Part shown: one piece after another, positions 1 to 6,562 of the stretch
Numbering within the stretch: the first letter of the stretch is position 1
Layout of the letters: the number at the start of each line of letters is the position of its first letter
NCBI GenBank assembly: GCA_964490895.1
Contig: CAZBEI010000058.1
Coordinates: 1 to 10,060, forward strand
Direction of reading: 5' to 3'
DNA from: JACRAO01 sp964490895
GTDB taxonomy: Bacteria; Bdellovibrionota; UBA1018
DNA length: 10,060 nucleotides
Translations under genes and position numbers: made by a program
Notes under the pieces: model-generated
What the model was told of the DNA's origin: nothing
Database searches by the model: none
What the model saw: the letters and a program-made list of their open reading frames with translations, nothing else

Positions 1-36
1 GGCGGCGGGAAATAAAGCTTTTATTTTTTAAAATTT

Positions 37-74
37 AAAAAGGAGTGGGGGTTTTGCCCCACTCCTTTTTTTTT
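37..74 (+). terminator. Rho-independent terminator of an upstream gene
   Basis: A 14-bp perfect stem pairs 37-50 with 57-70 around a 6-base GTTTTG loop, and a run of T follows through 74. The stem foot is A-rich on the left and T-rich on the right, so it could also act on the other strand. The gene it ends lies before the window. A TAA at 13-15, following GGC GGC GGG AAA in frame 1, could be that gene's stop, but five codons are too few to identify it. Confidence 0.85.
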
Positions 75-113
75 ATCTTGATTTAGGTACTCTGAGATGA
101 TTAGCGCTACCAT

Positions 114-187
114 AGGCCTGTAGCTCAGCTGGTTAGAGCAGCCCGCTCATAACGGGTTGGTCGTGGGTTCAAGTCCCTCCAGGCCTA
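114..187 (+). tRNA. tRNA with CAU anticodon, probably tRNA-Ile2 (lysidine type)
   Basis: The cloverleaf is complete: acceptor 114-120 pairs with 180-186, the D stem is GCTC/GAGC, and the anticodon stem is GCCCG/CGGGT around loop CTCATAA with anticodon CAT at 148-150. The T arm has loop TTCAAGT and one T-T mismatch in its stem. The discriminator is A187, and CTT follows, so CCA is not encoded. The first pair is A1-U72, a true pair, which argues against initiator tRNA. The known E. coli tRNA-Ile identity and TilS determinants are all present: C4-G69, C5-G68, U12-A23, C29-G41, A38 and A73. I therefore favour the AUA-decoding Ile2 tRNA, whose C34 is changed to lysidine, over elongator Met. That choice is an inference from E. 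coli rules. I see no clean promoter in the roughly 40 bases between it and the terminator. Confidence 0.9.
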
Positions 188-198
188 CTTGAGTTTCC

Positions 199-210
199 AG
201 GAGGTGATCC
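199..210 (+). other. Orphan extended Shine-Dalgarno-like sequence
   Basis: AGGAGGTGATCC is an exact 12-base complement of the usual bacterial 16S rRNA 3' end (GGATCACCTCCT). No ATG, GTG or TTG lies at a usable distance behind it, and no ORF follows until the gene at 333, which has its own weak site. It sits 12 bases after the tRNA. It may be chance, a relic, or part of a transcript that binds ribosomes without being translated. Confidence 0.45.
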
Positions 211-332
211 TCTTTCCAACAGACCAAGCTTCGGTCAATCTATTTCATCATTCCTGACAATTTTAGTTTGATAAAACTCTAGATTAAACCCCTTTTCAGA
301 ATGGATTCGTGGTGTTATAAGGTCTTGATTAA

Positions 333-1100
333 ATGACTGAAAAACAGCTACTTAAAGACCAGATGAAAACTTTAGAACAATTACAAGAAGTGGACTTAAA
401 AATCGATCACCTAAAAAAGAAAAAAACACAGCTCCCAACCACCTTAAAAGCTCTGCAGGAGAATTGCCAAAAATACAAAGCCTCGCTTGCTGCAAAAAAA
501 CTTTTATTAGAAGAGACAGAAAAAACACTCCGACAGACTCAAGCAGCTTTAGATTTAAATAATGACCGTTTAAATAGATCCAGCTCAAAGCTCGATCTCG
601 TGCACAACACTCAAGAATATCAAGCCGCAACAAAAGAAATCGAGCAGCTCAAAAAATTAAACCTAAGCTTTGATGAGCAACTCGGAAAATCCAAGCAAGA
701 GCTCGATGTAGCAAAAATTGAACTGGATCAGATCGAAATAGAACTTCTCGCTTTAGAAAAAGACTTAGAATCAAAGGCAAACGTAGTCAGCGGAGAAGCA
801 GGACAATTGGATCAGGAGATCAACCTCCTTTTATCTGAGAGGGCGAAACATACCCCGCTCATTGAAAAGAGAGTTTTGCTTCAATACGACCGGATTCGAG
901 CCGCAAGAGCAGGCCTTGGCTTAGTTCCTGTTGCCAATGGGCGCTGTTCAGGTTGCAACATGATGCTGCCTCCACAGCTTTACAACGAAATTCAAAAAGC
1001 TCAAAACATCCATGTTTGCCCATGTTGCCACCGAATGCTCTTTATCCCAACCCCAGTGATGGCCACTCCGCCCAACAACGAATCCGTACAAACGCATTAG
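333..1100 (+). CDS. DUF164-type coiled-coil protein with C-terminal C4 zinc ribbon
   Basis: The protein has 255 residues. About 190 N-terminal residues are highly charged and heptad-like (long Lys/Glu/Leu/Gln stretches), as expected for an antiparallel coiled coil. A zinc ribbon follows with two CxxC pairs, CSGC near residues 206-209 and CPCC near 229-232, then a short Pro-rich tail. This matches the zf-RING_7/DUF164 family (PF02591), whose studied member HP0958 of Helicobacter pylori binds RpoN and flagellin mRNA. Members elsewhere are mostly uncharacterised, so a nucleic-acid or protein-binding cytoplasmic role is only an inference here. The ATG at 333 has AAGG at 319-322, 10 bases upstream, and starts a protein of usual family length. 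The gene ends 44 bases before the RNase P RNA, whose promoter fills that gap. A DUF164 gene next to rnpB is, from memory, seen in related bacteria. Confidence 0.85.
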   Translation: MTEKQLLKDQMKTLEQLQEVDLKIDHLKKKKTQLPTTLKALQENCQKYKASLAAKKLLLEETEKTLRQTQAALDLNNDRLNRSSSKLDLVHNTQEYQAATKEIEQLKKLNLSFDEQLGKSKQELDVAKIELDQIEIELLALEKDLESKANVVSGEAGQLDQEINLLLSERAKHTPLIEKRVLLQYDRIRAARAGLGLVPVANGRCSGCNMMLPPQLYNEIQKAQNIHVCPCCHRMLFIPTPVMATPPNNESVQTH

Positions 1101-1108
1101 ACGGGTCC

Positions 1109-1138
1109 TTGCCAAACCCTGTCAAACCTTGCTATAAC
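1109..1138 (+). promoter_or_regulatory. Sigma-70-type promoter of rnpB
   Basis: A -35 box TTGCCA at 1109-1114 and a -10 box TATAAC at 1133-1138 are separated by 18 bases. A start 7 bases after the -10 box falls at 1145, which is the first base of the P1 helix of the RNase P RNA. This independent agreement supports both calls. The discriminator GCCCC is GC-rich, as in growth-rate-controlled stable-RNA promoters. Confidence 0.7.
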
Positions 1139-1144
1139 GCCCCT

Positions 1145-1548
1145 TGCGCAGGATGAGCGATCGCTGGTTTTTTGAATTAAAAACTAGAGGAAAGTCCGGG
1201 CTCCCCTTAAGTCATGGTACTGGTTAACGGCCAGGCACCTTTTTCTTTTGAAAAAGGTGACGGAAAGTCGCAACAGAAAATAAACCGCCCTTTGGCATAA
1301 AACGTCAAAAGGTAAGGGTGAAACGGAGAGGTAAGAGCTCCCCGCGCCTTTGGCGACAAAGGTGGCACGGCAAACCCTACCTGGTGCAAGGCCAAACATA
1401 GAGGCTCGTCACAGTAGACGACAGACGACTTAAGCTGCTGCCTCTGGGTAAGGCCGCTTGAGGCTTGTGGCAACACAAGTCCTAGAGGAATGGTCGCTAC
1501 ATGCTTTTTTGCATGGACAGAACCCGGCTTATAGTCCTGCGCATTTTT
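1145..1548 (+). ncRNA. rnpB: RNase P RNA, type A
   Basis: This is the catalytic RNA that trims the 5' leaders of tRNA precursors. The universal segments are present in order: GAGGAAAGTCCGGGCTCC at 1187-1204 (P4 5' strand), ACAG then AAACCGCC near 1272-1290, GGTAAGGGTGAAACGG near 1310-1326, GGTAAGAGCTCCCCGCG near 1331-1347, TGGTGCAAGGCCAAACA near 1382-1398, and the closing ACAGAACCCGGCTTAT at 1517-1532 (P4 3' strand). P1 is TGCGCAGGA (1145-1153) with TCCTGCGCA (1535-1543). P2 forms between AGCGAT (1156-1161) and GTCGCT near 1493-1498. P3 is an unusually AT-rich plain hairpin at about 1164-1186. The P15 loop GGGTAAGGC near 1446-1454 keeps the GGU that pairs with the tRNA CCA end. The order and helices match the E. 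coli type A RNA at about 400 bases. A T-run follows P1, but I see no separate terminator hairpin. Confidence 0.95.
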
Positions 1549-1632
1549 GAGGCAGAATCTTTGTAATTCTAAAATGAATCAGTTAGACTGGTACTAATTC
1601 AAGGACGGTATTTTCATTTCAAGGAGGAAAAA

Positions 1633-2526
1633 ATGAAAAAAACACTCATTCTCGCTCTTTTTTTAAATTCCAACCTATTGCTCGCAAACGTAGCCCCCTC
1701 TTTATTGGGGACCTATCAAGACATAAAAAAATTTCTAAAAGAACTTCAAACGCAATATCCCACTCAAGTAGAACTTTTTGATTTGGGCCTCTCCAACCAA
1801 GGAGAGATGATCCAAGGAGTTAAAATAGGCCATGGTAAAACCCATAATCTTTTGGTCTCCACTCACCACGGAAACGAATATGGCTCTACCGAAGTGGCTG
1901 CAGGATTTGCCAAATCAGTTGCCGAGGATCCTATTTTAGGCCAAACTCTCTATGTGATTCCAGTCTTAAATATTTCTGGATTTAACAAAAGAGAACGCAG
2001 AGAATATATCGAAAATCAAACCTACGACCCCAACCGAGATTATCCCGGACCTTGCGGCACGGACGGACCCTTTAAACTCAAATCCACCTATGCTCTCTCA
2101 AAATTGATTGATCAAGAAAACATCATCACGTCAGCTACATTGCATACGTTTTATCCTGCTGTGGTCTACCCCTGGGGAATATCAACCCATGACCTCTCCA
2201 CTCCTTATGAGGATCTGTTTAAAATGCTCGTGCAAGCTGCCACCCAAGAGACTCAATATGCGACAGGAAATTCTACAGATGTTATTTATCCCGCTGATGG
2301 CACTTACGAAGACTATGCTTATTGGAAGCATGGGATTTGGTCGATTTTGTTTGAATTAGGGACAACCCATTATCCTTCGTCTACACAAGTTGCAGAGATG
2401 GTCCAAAAAAATGTCCCAGGCCTAAGGCGAATGATGATCCAAGCCCCACTCGCGCGAGCGGAGAAGCACACGTTTACTGGAAAATGTGATGTGAGCCTAC
2501 AAAGCAAAGATCGACACGATGAGTAA
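1633..2526 (+). CDS. Secreted M14-family zinc carboxypeptidase
   Basis: The protein has 297 residues. The first 18 or so (MKK, then a Leu/Ala-rich core ending LLLA) form a Sec signal peptide, so it probably acts in the periplasm or outside the cell. The M14 metallopeptidase signature is complete: zinc ligands H79 and E82 in THHGNE, the Asn-Arg pair N134-R135 that binds the substrate carboxylate, the third zinc ligand H171 in ATLHTFYP, and the catalytic Glu E241 in FELG. It should remove C-terminal residues from peptides or peptidoglycan stem peptides. The substrate cannot be read from sequence. The start has a strong AAGGAGGA at 1621-1628, four bases before the ATG. The catalytic domain is compact, with no propeptide or C-terminal sorting domain visible. 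The next gene starts 77 bases later and has its own ribosome binding site, so any operon link is loose. Confidence 0.88.
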   Translation: MKKTLILALFLNSNLLLANVAPSLLGTYQDIKKFLKELQTQYPTQVELFDLGLSNQGEMIQGVKIGHGKTHNLLVSTHHGNEYGSTEVAAGFAKSVAEDPILGQTLYVIPVLNISGFNKRERREYIENQTYDPNRDYPGPCGTDGPFKLKSTYALSKLIDQENIITSATLHTFYPAVVYPWGISTHDLSTPYEDLFKMLVQAATQETQYATGNSTDVIYPADGTYEDYAYWKHGIWSILFELGTTHYPSSTQVAEMVQKNVPGLRRMMIQAPLARAEKHTFTGKCDVSLQSKDRHDE

Positions 2527-2560
2527 AAAATAATTCAAAGATTTTCTTTTCACAAAGAGA

Positions 2561-2585
2561 AAGAAGGTGATAAGTCCAACTTCTT
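2561..2585 (+). promoter_or_regulatory. Small hairpin in the speA leader
   Basis: AAGAAG (2561-2566) can pair with CTTCTT (2580-2585) around a 13-base loop, just before the AAGGAG ribosome binding site at 2589-2594. No U-run follows, so it is not a terminator. The stem is only 6 AT-rich pairs and may have no function. Confidence 0.25.
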
Positions 2586-2603
2586 AGCAAGGAGAAAATA
2601 AAG

Positions 2604-4598
2604 ATGAAAACTTGGGGAGTTTCGGATTCACTAAAACTGTATAATATTGAAAACTGGGGCGATCAGTATTTTAGTATTAATCCGACCGGAAACATGACTG
2701 TTCACCCCAAAAGAGGCGAAGGTCCAGGCGTGGACTTGATGAGCGTCATCAACGAAGTCCGCTCTCAAAACATCGGAATGCCAGTTCTAATCCGCTTTCA
2801 AGACATCATTCGACACCGCGTAGTCACTTTGAACGAAGCTTTTAAAAAAGCCATTGCTGAGTTTGGCTACCAGGGAAAGTATCAGGGAGTGTATCCCATC
2901 AAAGTCAATCAAATGAGAGAAGTGGTAGAAGAAATTATAGACGCAGGCCGGCCATACGATTGTGGCTTAGAGGCTGGATCTAAAGCAGAACTCGCTGCTG
3001 TGATTGCCATGAATACTCCGCCTCAAGCCTTGATCATCTGCAATGGTTACAAAGACTATGCATTTATTAAGATGGCTTTATTGGGCTTGAAGCTGGGGAA
3101 AAAAGTAATCATTGTAGTTGAAAAACTTTCAGAACTTCAACACATCATTTCGATCGCGAAAGAGATCGGAGTGACCCCTCTCTTAGGCGTGAGGTGCAAA
3201 CTTTACTCCAAAGGAAGCGGAAAGTGGGAAAGTAGTGGGGGTGATTTTTCGAAATTTGGCCTATCCACCCACGAACTCCTCCACCTTGTCCATTTACTCA
3301 AACAAGAAGGCCTTTCTGAAAGCTTTAAGCTTCTTCATTTCCATATTGGCTCTCAAGTGACCAACATCAAAACCATCAAAGATGCCGTCAAGGAATCCGC
3401 CAGAATTTATGCGAAATTAAGAAAAATGGGTCTAAACCTTGAGTTCTTAGATGTCGGAGGCGGGCTGGGTGTGGATTACGATGGTTCTAGAACCAGTTTT
3501 GAAAGCTCTATTAACTATACTCTGAACGAATACGTCAGTGATTTAGTCTATTCAATTCAAGAAATTTGTCAGGCCGAAGAAGTCCCCGAACCCAATATTG
3601 TCACAGAAAGTGGGCGCGCCTTGGTGGCCTATCACTCTGTACTCATCGTCAATGTCTTTGGAAACATCGAAGTGGGCTCCGTGCCTAATGCGCTTGAAGA
3701 AACCGCTGACGAAGACGATGTGGTCAAAGAAATGCGTTACCTTTCGCAGAATCTCTCTATAAAAAACATCCTAGAGCATTTTCATGACGCGATTCAAAGA
3801 AAGGAAGAAGCCTTGAGTATGTTTAAGCTTGGATTTCTCTCCCTAGAAGACCGTGCCAAGGTGGAGCATTTGTTTTGGCAAATTTGCAGGGGTATTCATA
3901 AAAACGCTCAGGGACTAAAATATGTGCCGGAGGAAATTGAGGCCCTAAACAAATACCTCGCAGATCAGTACCTCTGTAACTTTTCGCTCTTTCAATCCAT
4001 GCCAGATCACTGGGCTGTGCAGCACTTATTTCCCATTGTGCCTGTCCACCGCCACGACGAGGAACCCACGCACGCTGCAACTTTAGTAGATATCACATGT
4101 GATTCGGACGGAAAGGTCTGTAAATTTATTGACTTGAGAGACATCAAAGATACTTTGTTGCTGCATCCTTTGAAAAACAATGAACCTTATTACCTTGGAT
4201 TTTTTCTGATGGGTGCTTATCAAGACATCATGGGGGATTTGCACAATCTCTTTGGTCGAGTCAACGAAGTGCATGTATTTTTAGACGAAACTGAGCCCGG
4301 TGGCTATTACATCGAAGAAACCATCAGGGGCAATAATATCTCTGGGATTCTGTCATGGATTCAATATAGTGCCACTGATTTAGAAAAGAAAGTCAAAGAG
4401 CAAATTGACGCCAAAGTCAGAGAGGGCGCCATCAAACCCCGCGAAGGGGTTGAGTTCCAAAACTTTTATGAAAACGTGATGAATGGCTATGCCTATATCG
4501 ATATCGAAAAACAGCCAAAACCGGTACTCAGTACCGAAGAGGTGCCACGCGTGCTCACTCCTCCAACCGCAGAAGATCAGTTGACACTCCACCCCTAA
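2604..4598 (+). CDS. speA: Biosynthetic arginine decarboxylase
   Basis: The protein has 664 residues, close to the 658 of E. coli SpeA. It is a PLP-dependent fold-III decarboxylase making agmatine and CO2 from arginine, the first step of the agmatine route to putrescine and spermidine. The PLP lysine is K100 in GVYPIKVNQ. The barrel continues with H247 in HFHIGSQ, the phosphate-binding Gly loop VGGGLGV (284-290), and ESGRALVAYH (335-344). The C-terminal domain carries the catalytic cysteine segment CDSDGK (C499) and GAYQDIMGDLHNLFG (537-551), all family hallmarks. The start is fixed by AAGGAG at 2589-2594 upstream of the ATG and by the SpeA-like N-terminus WxxxDSxxLYNIxxWG. No speB (agmatinase) or other polyamine gene follows. 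The next gene belongs to tyrosine catabolism. The C-terminal 15 or so residues are Pro/Thr-rich and probably disordered. Confidence 0.95.
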   Translation: MKTWGVSDSLKLYNIENWGDQYFSINPTGNMTVHPKRGEGPGVDLMSVINEVRSQNIGMPVLIRFQDIIRHRVVTLNEAFKKAIAEFGYQGKYQGVYPIKVNQMREVVEEIIDAGRPYDCGLEAGSKAELAAVIAMNTPPQALIICNGYKDYAFIKMALLGLKLGKKVIIVVEKLSELQHIISIAKEIGVTPLLGVRCKLYSKGSGKWESSGGDFSKFGLSTHELLHLVHLLKQEGLSESFKLLHFHIGSQVTNIKTIKDAVKESARIYAKLRKMGLNLEFLDVGGGLGVDYDGSRTSFESSINYTLNEYVSDLVYSIQEICQAEEVPEPNIVTESGRALVAYHSVLIVNVFGNIEVGSVPNALEETADEDDVVKEMRYLSQNLSIKNILEHFHDAIQRKEEALSMFKLGFLSLEDRAKVEHLFWQICRGIHKNAQGLKYVPEEIEALNKYLADQYLCNFSLFQSMPDHWAVQHLFPIVPVHRHDEEPTHAATLVDITCDSDGKVCKFIDLRDIKDTLLLHPLKNNEPYYLGFFLMGAYQDIMGDLHNLFGRVNEVHVFLDETEPGGYYIEETIRGNNISGILSWIQYSATDLEKKVKEQIDAKVREGAIKPREGVEFQNFYENVMNGYAYIDIEKQPKPVLSTEEVPRVLTPPTAEDQLTLHP

Positions 4599-4642
4599 AA
4601 AGCTAAAAAAGAGAAGCTGACAATTTCTCATAGGGGGGGCCC

Positions 4643-5725
4643 ATGCAAATTATCAACCAGGGGTTTGATCACGTCGAGTTTATCGTCCATGATATTTCTA
4701 AACATTTGCCCATGTATACTCGAATGGGTTTTGAAATTATTGGAGAAAGAGCTGGGGCTGGCACAGGCCTTAAAACGGTTGCTCTCGCTCAGGGTTATGT
4801 TCGGATTTTGCTCACCGAGTCTGATCACTCTGAAATGGCACTCAAACAACCTGCGGCTCAGTTCTTAAAAGCACAAGCCGAGGGCATTTGTGTATTAGCT
4901 CTTGAGGTCGATAATGCGACAACTGCATTTGAGGAAACAGTGAACCGGGGCGCTCGCGCGTGGCTTGAGCCTCAGAAATACGAATCTCAAGATGGCATTG
5001 TCATCCGTTCAGAAATTTGGACCCCAGGGCTGATTCGCTATGCCTTTATGGAACGAAAGACAAAGGCGGGGAGCAGCCCCATTCTTTTTGACAAAGACCT
5101 CGTTGTCTCTCGACTGGAGAGTCCTTCTCCCTTTGGAGTTCGAGTGATTGACCATTTGACCAACAATGTGGGAATAGGCGAAATGAAAACTTGGGTGGAT
5201 TGGTATAAAACTATTTTTGATTTCACTGTGACAAGGCACTTTGACATTCGCACCGGCAGAACAGGGCTCATCTCTGATGTGGTAGAATCTCGTGACGGTC
5301 GCGTCAAAGTACCGGTCAACGAAGCCACAGAACCAGAAAGCCAAGTGCAAGAGTTCGTCAAGCGGATGAAAGGCCCTGGTGTTCAGCACCTAGCTCTTTT
5401 AAGCACAGGCATCAGACAAACAGTGTCTCAGATGAGACAAAAAGGATTTCAGTTTTTAGGCGTTCCACACACTTATTACGAAGCCGTCCCAACTCGAGTG
5501 CCCAATGTGACAGAGGATATCCAAGAACTCGAAGAGCTCGGCATTCTCTTGGATGGAGATCCCATGGGATACCTCCTCCAAATTTTTACTCAAGAAATGG
5601 TCGGACCCTTCTTTTTTGAGCTGATTCAAAGAAAGAATAACAAAGGCTTTGGAGAGGGAAATTTTAGAGCTTTGTTCGAAGCCATCGAAAGAGATCAAAT
5701 TCGAAGAGGAGTACTGAGCGCATAA
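4643..5725 (+). CDS. hppD: 4-hydroxyphenylpyruvate dioxygenase
   Basis: The protein has 360 residues, the normal bacterial length. It is an Fe(II) enzyme of the vicinal-oxygen-chelate fold that turns 4-hydroxyphenylpyruvate and O2 into homogentisate and CO2 in tyrosine breakdown. Two repeated domains are visible: residues 5-140 and 165-330. The iron triad is H171 (VIDHLTNNV), H249 (GVQHLAL) and E326 (FFFELIQR). The C-terminal lid GFGEGNFRALFEAIE (335-349) is diagnostic for HPPD over the related hydroxymandelate synthase. The ATG at 4643 is preceded by a G-run (AGGGGGGG, 4632-4639) that can pair with the anti-Shine-Dalgarno through G-U pairs. No homogentisate dioxygenase (hmgA) is next to it in the window. 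The stop TAA is at 5723-5725 and overlaps the apparent start of the following gene. Confidence 0.95.
   Translation: MQIINQGFDHVEFIVHDISKHLPMYTRMGFEIIGERAGAGTGLKTVALAQGYVRILLTESDHSEMALKQPAAQFLKAQAEGICVLALEVDNATTAFEETVNRGARAWLEPQKYESQDGIVIRSEIWTPGLIRYAFMERKTKAGSSPILFDKDLVVSRLESPSPFGVRVIDHLTNNVGIGEMKTWVDWYKTIFDFTVTRHFDIRTGRTGLISDVVESRDGRVKVPVNEATEPESQVQEFVKRMKGPGVQHLALLSTGIRQTVSQMRQKGFQFLGVPHTYYEAVPTRVPNVTEDIQELEELGILLDGDPMGYLLQIFTQEMVGPFFFELIQRKNNKGFGEGNFRALFEAIERDQIRRGVLSA
5706..5711 (+). promoter_or_regulatory. Ribosome binding site inside the end of hppD, deciding an ATA start
   Basis: GAGGAG lies inside the last codons of hppD. It is 10 bases before ATA at 5722-5724 but 43 bases before the first conventional start (TTG, 5755). 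Its position therefore argues for initiation at the ATA, coupled to termination of hppD. Confidence 0.5.
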
Positions 5726-6390
5726 ACCCTGAAATTTTATTCGAAGACACCCACTTGATTGTGCTTTCTAAACCCGCTGGGCTTTTGAGCCAAGGCGATA
5801 AAAGTGGCGAGCCGGATTTAGTGAGCGGGTTGAGAAAATACCTCGGCCGGCATTATGTGGGACTCATCCACCGCTTAGATCGCAATATCTCAGGCGCGAT
5901 GCTCATTGCAAAACGCACAAAAGCAGCTCGTCGATTGACAAAAGATCTACAAGAGGGAAAAATTTTTAGAACTTATATTGGATTTGTCTCAGGCCACCTT
6001 AAAAAAATAGAGAGATGGCAGCATTATTTACTCAAGGACCGAGAAAAAAATGAAGTAAAAGTTGTTTCGGATGGCTGTCAAGGAGCGCTGAAGGCCATTT
6101 TAAGCGTTAAACCCCTCAAAAATTACACCCATACTACGAAAGTAGAATTTATACTCGAAACTGGGCGCTCTCATCAAATCCGGATTCAATGCTTGTACGA
6201 AAAACATCCCATTATTGGGGATCCAAAATATGGCATTAAAAATTCGATCCCTTTTCATTCAATCTCTTTTCCGCGACCGGCACTCCATTCTTTTTCTTTA
6301 AGTTTCCCCCATCCTATGAGTGGGGAGACATTGAAGTTCGAAGCGCCTCTGCCAGAGGACTTGCGAAAGTTGGAGAGGGAATTAGTCTAG
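5722..6390 (+). CDS. RluA-family RNA pseudouridine synthase with apparent ATA start
   Basis: The protein isomerises uridine to pseudouridine in rRNA or tRNA. The catalytic motif HRLDRNISG has its Asp at residue 53 counting from the ATA. The second hallmark ETGRSHQIRI and then IIGDPKYG follow near the C-terminus. At about 222 residues it is a bare catalytic domain with no S4 RNA-binding domain, like the small TruC/YqcB class. The exact target site cannot be told. The start is the odd point. The first usual start codon, TTG at 5755, would remove the conserved family segment PEILFEDTHL just before IVLSKPAG. The open frame reaches back to 5668 and contains no ATG, GTG or TTG before 5755. ATA at 5722 overlaps the hppD stop as ATAA and has GAGGAG 10 bases upstream. 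Either this is a rare AUA start, or an ATGA overlap changed to ATAA by mutation or sequencing error. The domain call is firm; the start is less so. Confidence 0.85.
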   Translation: MNPEILFEDTHLIVLSKPAGLLSQGDKSGEPDLVSGLRKYLGRHYVGLIHRLDRNISGAMLIAKRTKAARRLTKDLQEGKIFRTYIGFVSGHLKKIERWQHYLLKDREKNEVKVVSDGCQGALKAILSVKPLKNYTHTTKVEFILETGRSHQIRIQCLYEKHPIIGDPKYGIKNSIPFHSISFPRPALHSFSLSFPHPMSGETLKFEAPLPEDLRKLERELV

Positions 6391-6562
6391 CACTCTGACT
6401 ACTAAATTCTTAGCGGTTTTAAAATAAGAGATATACAAAGGGTTAGGGGGTAGCTGGATGCGGCTCTGCCATGATGGCAAGGGGCCCCCCGAAGGCATGG
6501 ATGCCGACCCTTTGATATCTCTTATTTTAAAACCGCTAAGAATTTAGTAGTCAGAGCACTAG
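6387..6562. repeat. Long inverted-repeat element (MITE-like) between convergent genes
   Basis: A perfect 42-bp arm (6393-6434 with 6515-6556) continues inward with 8 more pairs (6436-6443 with 6507-6514) after one bulged A at 6435. Outside, CTAG stands at both ends (6387-6390 and 6559-6562), separated from the arms by two mismatched bases. The roughly 63-base centre is G/C-rich and holds two smaller perfect palindromes, GCCATGATGGC (6468-6478) and GGCATGGATGCC (6494-6505). There is no ORF. Size, long terminal repeats and flanking TA or CTAG fit a miniature inverted-repeat transposable element. It could equally serve as a bidirectional terminator for the two genes converging on it. The stop codon of the left gene is in the left CTAG, and that of the right gene is in the right arm. 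Confidence 0.75.

Noticed and set aside
78..103. TTGATT with TGATTA as a promoter for the tRNA
   Set aside because: The spacing is 14 bases and the -10 match is poor.
254..285. CTGACA with TAGATT as a promoter for the zinc-ribbon gene
   Set aside because: The spacing of 20 bases is too long and no better -10 lies at 17.
1184..1476. Two - strand ORFs across the RNase P RNA
   Set aside because: They lie wholly antisense to a clear structured RNA and have no recognisable domains.
4611..4629. GAGAA...TTCTC hairpin between speA and hppD as a terminator
   Set aside because: The stem is only 5 bp and no T-run follows; a G-run and the hppD start follow instead.
5009..5389. 126-codon - strand ORF inside hppD
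   Set aside because: It is antisense to a well-conserved enzyme, with no family features; a shadow of coding bias.
6387..6562. CRISPR or phage attachment site at the foldback element
   Set aside because: There is one inverted pair rather than regularly spaced direct repeats, and no integrase or tRNA is next to it.
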